43,427 nucleotides of DNA from Reyranella sp. (lineage in GTDB: Bacteria; Pseudomonadota; Alphaproteobacteria; Reyranellales; Reyranellaceae). Positions 8,471 through 15,571 of the stretch are shown one piece after another. Each line of letters starts with the position of its first letter. The stretch's first letter is position 1. The position numbers were made by a program, and so were the translations under genes. The stretch spans positions 1-43,427 of the forward strand of contig JAIETA010000023.1 of the NCBI GenBank assembly GCA_019745575.1, in the 5' to 3' direction. Under the pieces are notes generated by a model. The model was not told where the DNA came from, made no database searches, and saw only the letters and a program-made list of their open reading frames with translations.

Positions 8471-9346
8471 CTAGGCCTTCAGCCCGGCGCGCCGCAGCTC
8501 GGCCAGCAGGCTGGTGATGATCGCGTGCGACTGCACGGCCCCCGAGGAGAGCTTGCGGTGGGCGCTCTCCGGCACGACCAGGCCCTGTCGGCCGATGCGA
8601 TGGCAGATGCCGGACTTCTCGAGCGCCAGGGCATGCCGGCGCACGGTCTCGTAGGGCAGCCTAAGCGAATGGGCGATGGCCAGGATGCTGACCGGCCGGC
8701 GTAACTCGTCGGGCAGGATGGTCTGGTGGGCGGCGCGGGCGGTGTTGACGACGTGCTTGACGTTGGCTGTCCAGATCGCGGTGAAGACCAGCCCGCGCAG
8801 CAGGTCGCCGTGCCACATCTCGCCCAGCATGCGGATGCCGGCCAGGAGATTGCGGGTCGAGGCGGCCGCGATCACCCGCTCGTGCGGCAGGAGCTTGCCC
8901 CGGCGCGGGACGGGGCCGGACGGCGCCACGTACTTCGCCAGCCGTGCGCGCGTCAGGTCGACCAGCATGCGCTCGGTGTTGAGGTAGATCCGGCGCAGCG
9001 CCGCGACATTGGACGGGCTGTTCAGCACGGCCGGTACCACCGAGAGCCCCTCGCGCGCCGCCGTGCACTGGCCGGCGCGCACCAGCGCCAGCGCGTGGCG
9101 GCGTGTCGTCTCGTAGGGCAGATTGAGGCGGCGCGCGAGTTCGCGCACGCCCACCGGCGCGCCGTCGGGATCGTCCATGTGGTTGTACCAGACCGCCATG
9201 AAGACCAGGCTCGGGATCAGCCCGTCGTCCTGGATCCGCGTCAGCAGGTCGACGCTGCGCAGGAAGAACTCCGACGAGATGCGCACCATCGGGTAGGCAT
9301 CGCGGGGCACTTCCGCCGGCTCATTTCGGGGAGCTGGCTGGCTCAT
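8471..9346 (-). CDS. Putative transcriptional regulator with two duplicated winged-helix units
   Basis: A 291-residue protein I cannot place in a named family. It is built from two copies of one unit about 154 residues apart. Copy 1 has LVFMAVWYNHM, then VRELARRLNLPYETTRRHAL (67-86). Copy 2 has LVFTAIWTANV, then ILAIAHSLRLPYETVRRHAL (221-240). The LPYETxRRHALAL core looks like the recognition helix of a winged helix-turn-helix, followed in both by a short basic wing and a VVP segment. The ATG at 9346 lies inside a 15-base direct repeat (9318-9354) that may be its own operator. It is transcribed away from the dehydrogenase gene end at 9580 and converges with the SDR. A role as local DNA-binding regulator is inferred from the HTH-like units only. 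Confidence 0.75.
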   Translation of the reverse strand: MSQPAPRNEPAEVPRDAYPMVRISSEFFLRSVDLLTRIQDDGLIPSLVFMAVWYNHMDDPDGAPVGVRELARRLNLPYETTRRHALALVRAGQCTAAREGLSVVPAVLNSPSNVAALRRIYLNTERMLVDLTRARLAKYVAPSGPVPRRGKLLPHERVIAAASTRNLLAGIRMLGEMWHGDLLRGLVFTAIWTANVKHVVNTARAAHQTILPDELRRPVSILAIAHSLRLPYETVRRHALALEKSGICHRIGRQGLVVPESAHRKLSSGAVQSHAIITSLLAELRRAGLKA

Positions 9347-9354
9347 TTTGGGGA
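9318..9354. promoter_or_regulatory. Two-turn direct repeat over the regulator start codon
   Basis: ggctcatttcgggga (9318-9332) and ggctcattttgggga (9340-9354) match at 14 of 15 bases and are spaced 22 bases start to start, about two helical turns. The second copy contains the regulator's ATG. The arrangement suits binding by a protein with two DNA-binding units on one face of the DNA, which is what the gene encodes. Autoregulation is an inference. Confidence 0.45.
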
Positions 9355-9419
9355 CACTACGGCTTCGGCAGGGCCGCCGGAAGTGCCTACTCTGATCGCG
9401 GCAGAAGGTGCGGCCGATG

Positions 9420-9439
9420 CCGGCGGCAATCGCCGCCGG
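9420..9439. other. Hairpin in the regulator leader
   Basis: ccggcggc (9420-9427) pairs with gccgccgg (9432-9439) around aatc. It lies about 75 bases upstream of the regulator start and downstream of the dehydrogenase gene on the same strand, so it could be a terminator for the latter or part of the regulator leader. Confidence 0.45.
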
Positions 9440-9453
9440 AGGATTGGGCACAG

Positions 9454-9479
9454 GCGTCCTGTCGTGTGGGGCAGGACGC
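9454..9479. other. Second inverted repeat in the regulator leader
   Basis: gcgtcctg (9454-9461) and caggacgc (9472-9479) form a perfect 8-base inverted repeat with a 10-base spacer. It may be an operator or an RNA hairpin. The 233-base stretch 9347-9579 contains this, the hairpin at 9420-9439 and no credible gene. Confidence 0.45.
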
Positions 9480-9579
9480 ACCTGGGTCGACCGGTCGCAC
9501 GGCTCCGTCGGGCGGGTATCCATTCGGTTCGGCGTCCCACCGCCGAGCCGGGTGGATGCCCCTCTGCCGGCCGCCCGCT

Positions 9580-10674
9580 TCAGTAACCTTCGTCGGCGAG
9601 GTTGAGCAGCGGAAAGGCCGAGTGCACGCCGGGCAGGTTGGTCGGCGTGCTCCGGGCGATGTAGCTCTTGTCGAGCTGTTTCAGGCTGGTGACGCCGAGC
9701 AGACCCATCACCTCCTTCATCTCCTCCTCGAGCAGCTCGATCACGCGCTCGATGCCGGCGGCGCCGGCGGCGGCCAGGCCATAGCAGTAGAGGCGGCCGA
9801 GCCCGACCCAGTCGGCGCCCATGCAGATCGCCTTCACGATGTCGCTGCCGCGGCTGAAACTGCCGTCGACGGCGACCTTGGCCCGCCCGGCCACCGCCTC
9901 GACGATCTCCGGCAGCACCTCGGCCGAGCCGCGGCCGTGATCGAGCTGGCGGCCGCCATGATTGGAGCAGTAGACGGCCCACACGCCGTGCCGGCAGGCG
10001 ATCTCGGCGTCTTCGGCCGTGCCGATGCCCTTCAGCATGAATTTCACGTCAGGGAACTTGTCCTTCGCGCGCTTGAAATTGTCCCATGAGAATGCCGCCT
10101 GGTGGTCCTGGCCGGTCGCCGCCGTGCGCCACGACTTCACGAAGCGCTTGGCGATGTCACGCTCTCGCCGCGAATAGACCTGGGTGTCGACGGTGATGCA
10201 GAAGGCGTCGTAGCCCGCGTCCATCGCCTGCTTGACGCGATCGGCCACCCACGCATCGTCGCCGCGCACATAGAGCTGGTAGATCTTGGGCGCCGCGCCG
10301 CCCTTGACGATGTCCTCGAGTTTCAGCGTCGTCACCGAACTGATCAGCATCGGCACGCCGCCCGTGCCGGCGCCCCTGGCGACGGTGATGCCGCCGCCCG
10401 GCTCGAAGGATTCGAGCGAGCCGACCGGCGCCAGCATCACCGGCAGGCGGATCTTGCGGCCGAGGATCTCCGACGAGGGATCGATCTTCGAGACGTCGCG
10501 CAGAACGCGCGGCTTGAAGGCGATCGAATCGAGCGCCATCCGGTTGCGCCTGAGCGTCGTCTCGGTCTCCGTGCCGCCGATCAGGTAGTCCCAGATGTTG
10601 GGGGTGAGGCGGATTTTCGCCGCCTTGACGATCTCGTGCAGAGTGGCGAATTCGCCCTCGAGGCCGCTTGCCAT
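9580..10674 (-). CDS. FMN-dependent alpha-hydroxy-acid dehydrogenase/oxidase
   Basis: Cytoplasmic or membrane-associated flavoenzyme of 364 residues in the lactate dehydrogenase/glycolate oxidase/mandelate dehydrogenase family, oxidising a 2-hydroxy acid to a 2-oxo acid with FMN. The catalytic His239 lies in SNHGGRQLDH; LPVMLAPVG forms the early FMN-site strand, and VDGSFSRGSDIVKA and GADWVGLGR are the FMN phosphate-binding region. The start at 10674 (MASGLEGE) is chosen because GGGGGAACA precedes it; another ATG 21 bases upstream has no such site. It diverges from the dioxygenase gene at 10801. The exact hydroxy acid is not determinable. Confidence 0.92.
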   Translation of the reverse strand: MASGLEGEFATLHEIVKAAKIRLTPNIWDYLIGGTETETTLRRNRMALDSIAFKPRVLRDVSKIDPSSEILGRKIRLPVMLAPVGSLESFEPGGGITVARGAGTGGVPMLISSVTTLKLEDIVKGGAAPKIYQLYVRGDDAWVADRVKQAMDAGYDAFCITVDTQVYSRRERDIAKRFVKSWRTAATGQDHQAAFSWDNFKRAKDKFPDVKFMLKGIGTAEDAEIACRHGVWAVYCSNHGGRQLDHGRGSAEVLPEIVEAVAGRAKVAVDGSFSRGSDIVKAICMGADWVGLGRLYCYGLAAAGAAGIERVIELLEEEMKEVMGLLGVTSLKQLDKSYIARSTPTNLPGVHSAFPLLNLADEGY

Positions 10675-10744
10675 TGTTCCCCCGGCGGTTGCCAACGCCG
10701 GCGTTTCTTGCGCGTCCGGCGCTTCACGTCAACGCGAGGAGCCA

Positions 10745-10773
10745 TTCCGCAACGCGGCCAATGGCGCTAGGCT
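10745..10773 (+). promoter_or_regulatory. Possible promoter for the dioxygenase-receptor operon
   Basis: ttccgc, a 17-base spacer and taggct lie 27 bases before the ATG at 10801. The octamer gctaggct also occurs before the gene at 25872, which supports it as a local -10 form. The call rests on pattern only. Confidence 0.3.
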
Positions 10774-10800
10774 CGGCCCAAGAAACCAACGGAGGACGCC

Positions 10801-11772
10801 ATGGCAGGCCAGTCGTCAGCGGCGCGTCGCAGCGCCGAGGCGGAGGTCAGGGTACGCCCGATCAACGGTTTCATCGGCGCGGAGATCGACGGCATCGACC
10901 TGCGGCGGCCGCTCAGCCCGGCCCAGTTCAAGACCGTCCACGACGCGCTCGTTAAGTACGAGGTGATTGTCCTGCGCGACCAGGACATCACCGTCGACCA
11001 GCAGATGGCCTTCGGCGCCCTGTTCGGCGAGCTGTCGATCCACCCGTTCTCGCCCAACCTCGCCGACAAGCCCGAGGTCATCGTCCTCGACTATTCCGCC
11101 GACAACCCGCCGGCGCTGACGGACATCTGGCATTCCGACGAGACCTTCCGCGAGGCGCCGCCGCTCGGCACCATCCTGCGCGCCAAGGTCGTGCCCGAGG
11201 TGGGCGGCGACACGCTGTTCGCCAGCATGACGGCGGCCTACCGCGGCCTGTCGGAGCGCATGAAGCAGCACATTCACGGCCTGGAGTCGCTGCACGACTT
11301 CAAGCCGTGGCGGCCGCTGTTCGGGCAGAACGACCGCGCCAAGCTGCGCAAGCTGGAGGACGAGTTCCCCAACCCGTGGCATCCGGTGGTGCGCGTTCAT
11401 CCGGTGTCGGGCCGGCGCATCCTGAACGTCAACCGGCAGTTCTGCGTCCGCATAAAGGACCTGAAGGCCGACGAGAGCGACACGCTGCTGGAATTTCTCT
11501 ATCGCCAGGCGACCGTTCCCGAGTACCAGCTGCGCGTGAAATGGCGGCCCCACACCGTCGTCATGTGGGACAACCGCTCGGTCCAGCACTACGCCGCCCA
11601 CGACTACTATCCGGCGCGGCGCACCATGGAGCGCGTGACCGTGAAGGGCGACCGGCCGGTGGGCGTCAGCGGCCCCTACGCGCCGGACACCGTTGCCGGC
11701 ATCGGCACGGTCAAGCCGGCCGTCCCGGAGGGCACGCGGCCCGGCCCCAAGCGCGCCTTCGACCGGTACTGA
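10801..11772 (+). CDS. TauD/TfdA-family Fe(II)/2-oxoglutarate dioxygenase
   Basis: Non-haem iron oxygenase of 323 residues, expected to hydroxylate a substrate (often a sulfonate or aryloxy acid) using O2 and 2-oxoglutarate. The iron triad is visible as His111-x-Asp113 in WHSDETF and the distal His263 in NRSVQHYAAHDYY. The Arg-rich PARRTMERV that follows is the 2-oxoglutarate carboxylate site, and an N-terminal GAEIDGIDLRRPL motif is typical of the family. The start has a GGAGGACGCC site. The next receptor gene begins one base after its stop, so the dioxygenase and receptors are one operon. The substrate may be a 2-hydroxy- or sulfo-acid given the divergent hydroxy-acid dehydrogenase, but that is a guess. 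Confidence 0.93.
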   Translation: MAGQSSAARRSAEAEVRVRPINGFIGAEIDGIDLRRPLSPAQFKTVHDALVKYEVIVLRDQDITVDQQMAFGALFGELSIHPFSPNLADKPEVIVLDYSADNPPALTDIWHSDETFREAPPLGTILRAKVVPEVGGDTLFASMTAAYRGLSERMKQHIHGLESLHDFKPWRPLFGQNDRAKLRKLEDEFPNPWHPVVRVHPVSGRRILNVNRQFCVRIKDLKADESDTLLEFLYRQATVPEYQLRVKWRPHTVVMWDNRSVQHYAAHDYYPARRTMERVTVKGDRPVGVSGPYAPDTVAGIGTVKPAVPEGTRPGPKRAFDRY

Positions 11773-11773
11773 G

Positions 11774-12748
11774 GTGACCGGCCTCGCTCGCCGCGGCTTC
11801 CTGGCGTTGGCTGCCGCGCCGCTTGCCGCGGGTGCCGGCCGCGCCCAGACGCCGCCATGGCCCAACCAGCCGCTCCGGATCGTCGTGCCGTTCCCGCCCG
11901 GCGCGCTGACCGACGTTCTCGGCCGGATGATCGCCGAACGGCTGCAGGCCTCGCTCGGCCAGACCGTGGTGGTCGAGAACAAGCCGGGCGCCGGCACGCA
12001 GGTCGGCGCGGCCTATGTCGCCAAGCAGGCGGCCGACGGCTACACGCTGCTGGTCGCCACCAGCACGACGCTGGGCATCGTGCCGGCCCTCTACGCCAAA
12101 CCGCTGATTGCCGTCGCCGACTTCACCGGCGTCGCGATGCTGGGCAACGTCACCTTCTATCTCGTGGTGCGCCCCGACTTCGCGGCCAGGAGCCTGCCCG
12201 ACCTCGTGGCGCTGCTGCGGGCCAAGCCCGACGGCTACGCCTACGGCTCGCCCGGCGTCGGCACGGCGCACCATCTGCTGGTCGAACTGATCAAGATCCG
12301 CGACAAGGTCCAGGCCACGCACGTGCCTTATCAGGGATCGGCCAAGGCCGTGGTCGACCTCGCCGAAGGCCGTCTTGGCTTTATGTTTCTCGACGCCTCG
12401 GTGGCATTGCCACAGATCGCCGCTGGCAAATTGCGCGCCCTGGCCGTGACCGGAAGCCGCCGCGACGCCGCCATGCCCGAGGTGCCGGCGTTGACCGAAA
12501 TCTATCCCGGTCTCGACCTGCAGGCCTGGCAGTCGATCGTGGCGCCGGCCGGCACGCCCGCGGCGATCGTCGAACGGCTGAACGGTGACATAAATGTGGC
12601 GCTGCGCGATTCTGCCTTCGCCGAGCGGTTGCGCCGGGTCGGCGTCGAGCCGACGCCATTGACGGTGGCGGCTTTCAACGATTTCATTGGACGTGACATC
12701 GGTCGCTGGGCTGATCTCGTAAGAACTTCCGGCGCAAAAGCCGAGTAA
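11774..12748 (+). CDS. Bug-family (TctC-type) tripartite tricarboxylate receptor, no transporter partner here
   Basis: Periplasmic solute receptor of 324 residues. The GTG at 11774 is one base after the dioxygenase stop and gives a signal sequence with a twin-Arg (ARRGFLALAAAP...GRAQ). Family features are the early PLRIVVPFPPG strand, the ENKPGAGTQVG loop, and the ADGYTLLVATSTT and VPYQGSAKAVVDL segments that line the carboxylate site. No TctA or TctB gene adjoins it; the window's only TTT membrane genes are at 20296-22261 with their own receptor. Such orphan Bug receptors are common in beta- and some alphaproteobacteria and may share a permease or act as sensors. Confidence 0.92.
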   Translation: MTGLARRGFLALAAAPLAAGAGRAQTPPWPNQPLRIVVPFPPGALTDVLGRMIAERLQASLGQTVVVENKPGAGTQVGAAYVAKQAADGYTLLVATSTTLGIVPALYAKPLIAVADFTGVAMLGNVTFYLVVRPDFAARSLPDLVALLRAKPDGYAYGSPGVGTAHHLLVELIKIRDKVQATHVPYQGSAKAVVDLAEGRLGFMFLDASVALPQIAAGKLRALAVTGSRRDAAMPEVPALTEIYPGLDLQAWQSIVAPAGTPAAIVERLNGDINVALRDSAFAERLRRVGVEPTPLTVAAFNDFIGRDIGRWADLVRTSGAKAE

Positions 12749-12763
12749 CAGGTGAGGTCGACG

Positions 12764-14662
12764 ATGAAGAGGCGCGTTCTGGCGAAGGCGTTGCTGGTCG
12801 GGCTGATGTGGACGCCCGCATTGGCCGCCGATCCGCTGCCGGCTCTGCAGGAAACCCCGATATTTGCCGAGCAGGTAAAGGCGGGCACGCTGCCGCCGAT
12901 CGCCAAGCGCCTTCCCGCGCAGCCCTGGGTCGTCAAGAAGTTCGCGGGCGGCGAGGGTCCGGGCAGACAGGGCGGCCAGCTCAACATGCTGGTCGCCGGC
13001 GTGCGCGACTCGCGGCTGATGACGATCTACAGCTACACCCGCCTGATCGTGTACGATGAAAATTTCAAGCTGCGGCCCGACCTGCTGGAAAGCTATGAGG
13101 TCAAGGAAGACCGCGAGTTCACCCTGAAGCTGCGGGCCGGCCACAAGTGGTCGGACGGCCAGCCCTTCACGACGGAGGACTTCCGCTTCTTCTGGGAGGA
13201 CGTCGCCAACGACAAGGAGCTGTCGCCGTCAGGCCCGTCGGTCGAGCTGCTCGTCGACGGCAAGCCGCCCAAGGTCGACATCATCGACGCGCACACGATC
13301 CGCTACACCTGGGACAAGCCCAACCCCTACTTCATCGAAAGCCAGGCGCGCGCCGCGCCCCTCTTTCTCTTCCGGCCGGCGCACTACCTCAAGAAATTCC
13401 ACGGCAAGTACACGCCCGAAGAGGAGATCCTGAAGGTCAACAAGGGCACGCGCTGGGTCAACATCTACCGCCGCGTCGATGTGATGTATGGCAACAGCAA
13501 CATCGACCTGCCGACGCTGAACCCGTGGCTCCTCGCCACGCCGTTCCCGGCCCAGCGCTACGTCTTCACGCGCAACCCCTACTACCACCGCATCGACGAG
13601 AAGGGGCAGCAACTGCCCTACATCGACGACGTGATCCTGACCGTCGCGGCGACCAACCTCATTCCCGCCAAGGCGGGCCTCGGCGAGGCCGATCTGCAGC
13701 CGCGCTATCTCAACATGCGCGACTACACGTTCCTGCAGAAGAGCGCCAAGTCGTCGGGCGTCAATGTCCGCCTGTGGGAATCGGGTTCCGGCTCGCAGCT
13801 TGCGCTCTATCCCAACCTCACCGCGAGCGACGAGGAGTGGCGCAAGCTGATGCGCGACGTCCGTTTCCGTCGCGCCCTGTCCGTGGCCATCGATCGCGAC
13901 GAGCTCAACCAGGTCGTCTACCTCGGCCTTGCCAAGCCGTCGAACAACACGGTCATGGAGCGTTCCGAGCTGTTCAAGCCGGAGTACGCGACCAAGTGGG
14001 CGAAGTATGATCCCAAGCTCGCCAACAAACTGCTCGACGAGGTCGGCCTCACCAAGCGCGGGGCCGACGGCATCCGTCTGCTGCCCAGCGGCAAGCCGGC
14101 GACCATCGTGATCGAGCATGCGAGCGAGGAGACCGAAGACGCCGATGCCCTGCAACTGATCGGAGAATTCTGGAAGAAGGTCGGCATTAAAATGCTGACC
14201 AAGCCGCAGACGCGCGAGAATTTCCGGCTGAGAGCCTTCTCGGGCGAGGCGGTCATGACCGCCTTCGCCGGCAACGTGACCGCCGTGCCGACGGTCAGCA
14301 CCAGCCCCAAGGAGTTCGCGCCGACCATGCAGGGCGGGCTTCAGTGGTCGCGCTGGGGCATGTTCATCGAATCCAAGGGCACCAAGGGCGAGGCCTGCGA
14401 CCTGCCGTCGGCCTGCAAGCTGCTCGAGTACGTGAAGGAGTGGGAGACCGCGACCGACCCGGCGACGCGTCGCAAGGCGTGGGAGAAGATCCTCGAGGCC
14501 AACGCCGACGAAGTCTTCTCGATCGGCACCGTGAACGGCATCCGCCAGCCCATCGTGGTCGGGCCCAAGATCCGCAACGTGCCCAAGGAAGGCTACTACG
14601 CGTGGGATCCGGGCGGCTACATCGGGCTCTATCAGCCCGACACGTTCTGGATCGCCCAGTAG
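12764..14662 (+). CDS. ABC transporter substrate-binding protein, SBP family 5, long (YejA-like length), no permease here
   Basis: Secreted receptor of 632 residues, clearly longer than the DppA-like protein at 4160-5761. The start at 12764 gives a Sec-type signal (MKRRVLAKALLVG...ALAADP) and has GGTGAGG seven bases upstream; a GTG at 12752 is less likely. Family-5 marks are LRPDLLESYEV, the GHKWSDGQPFTTEDFRFFWE block and LNPWLLATPFPAQRYVFTRN. It lies 15 bases after the Bug receptor. No permease or ATPase follows; the next gene is convergent. It may use the transporter at 85-4138 or one elsewhere (inference). Confidence 0.92.
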   Translation: MKRRVLAKALLVGLMWTPALAADPLPALQETPIFAEQVKAGTLPPIAKRLPAQPWVVKKFAGGEGPGRQGGQLNMLVAGVRDSRLMTIYSYTRLIVYDENFKLRPDLLESYEVKEDREFTLKLRAGHKWSDGQPFTTEDFRFFWEDVANDKELSPSGPSVELLVDGKPPKVDIIDAHTIRYTWDKPNPYFIESQARAAPLFLFRPAHYLKKFHGKYTPEEEILKVNKGTRWVNIYRRVDVMYGNSNIDLPTLNPWLLATPFPAQRYVFTRNPYYHRIDEKGQQLPYIDDVILTVAATNLIPAKAGLGEADLQPRYLNMRDYTFLQKSAKSSGVNVRLWESGSGSQLALYPNLTASDEEWRKLMRDVRFRRALSVAIDRDELNQVVYLGLAKPSNNTVMERSELFKPEYATKWAKYDPKLANKLLDEVGLTKRGADGIRLLPSGKPATIVIEHASEETEDADALQLIGEFWKKVGIKMLTKPQTRENFRLRAFSGEAVMTAFAGNVTAVPTVSTSPKEFAPTMQGGLQWSRWGMFIESKGTKGEACDLPSACKLLEYVKEWETATDPATRRKAWEKILEANADEVFSIGTVNGIRQPIVVGPKIRNVPKEGYYAWDPGGYIGLYQPDTFWIAQ

Positions 14663-14679
14663 GGCCGAGCCGTCGCGGG

Positions 14680-15561
14680 TCAGAGCGCGGCGAGCAACGC
14701 CTTGAGCGCAGGCTCGATGCGGGCCCGCTGCTCGGGTGACGCCGCGGGCATCGGCGCCCGCGGCAGCCCCGCGTCAATACCCTGCAGGCTCTGGGCATAG
14801 CGCGTGCAGGCCGGCAGATTGTCGCCGACTGCGGCATTCCACAGCGGCAGCAGCTTCTCGTGCAGGGCACGGCCGCGCGCGTGATCGCCGCGCTGCACCG
14901 CGTCCCACAGCGCCCGCACCGCCCGCGGCGCCGCGGTCAGGACGGCAGCGATCGCGCCATGCGCGCCCAGGGCAAAAGACGAATAGAGCAGGGCATCGAC
15001 GGCGCTATAGATGCGGCTCTGCGGATCGGCGGCGATCATCAGGTCGGCGAACAGTTTTAGGTCGCCGGCGCTCTGCTTGACGCCGACAACGCCCGGCACC
15101 TCGCGCATGATGCGGATCAGCAGGGCCGGTGACAGATAGGTCCACGGCACGACGTTGTAGATGATGACCGGCAGGCCGGTTTCGCCGGCGACCGCGCGAA
15201 AATGCTCGACCATGGCGTCGTCGTCGGGCCGGAACAGGTAGTGGACGGGCGTGACCTGCAGCGCCGCCACCTTCATGTCGCGCACCGCCTTGCCGCGCTG
15301 GATGGCGGCGCGCGTGCTGTCGACGATGACGCCGGCCACGACCGGCACCCGGCCTGACGCGGCGGCGCAGGTGGTGGCGATCAGGTCGCGGTACTCGCCG
15401 GCCTCCAGGGCGTGGCCCTCGCCGGTGCTGCCGCCGGCCGCCAGCCCGTGCGCACCCTCGCCGATCAGCCAGTCGACCTGCGGCTTCAGCAGCCTGAGAT
15501 CCATCTCGCCGTCACTCCGAAACGGCGTCGTCATCGGCGGAATGATTCCCACGAGATCCAT
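14680..15561 (-). CDS. DapA/NAL-family class I aldolase or lyase
   Basis: TIM-barrel Schiff-base enzyme of 293 residues in the dihydrodipicolinate synthase/N-acetylneuraminate lyase superfamily. The Schiff-base Lys162 is in VVGVKQSAGD and the conserved Tyr135 in VIIYNVVPW. The GGSTGEG loop (about 41-47) binds the 2-oxo acid carboxylate. The start at 15561 has AGGGAAACGCC before it and lies 10 bases after the stop of the acyl-CoA carboxylase gene, so the two are probably co-transcribed. Context points to a catabolic aldolase or hydratase of a 2-oxo acid rather than lysine synthesis. Confidence 0.9.
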   Translation of the reverse strand: MDLVGIIPPMTTPFRSDGEMDLRLLKPQVDWLIGEGAHGLAAGGSTGEGHALEAGEYRDLIATTCAAASGRVPVVAGVIVDSTRAAIQRGKAVRDMKVAALQVTPVHYLFRPDDDAMVEHFRAVAGETGLPVIIYNVVPWTYLSPALLIRIMREVPGVVGVKQSAGDLKLFADLMIAADPQSRIYSAVDALLYSSFALGAHGAIAAVLTAAPRAVRALWDAVQRGDHARGRALHEKLLPLWNAAVGDNLPACTRYAQSLQGIDAGLPRAPMPAASPEQRARIEPALKALLAAL

Positions 15562-15571
15562 TGGCGTTTCC

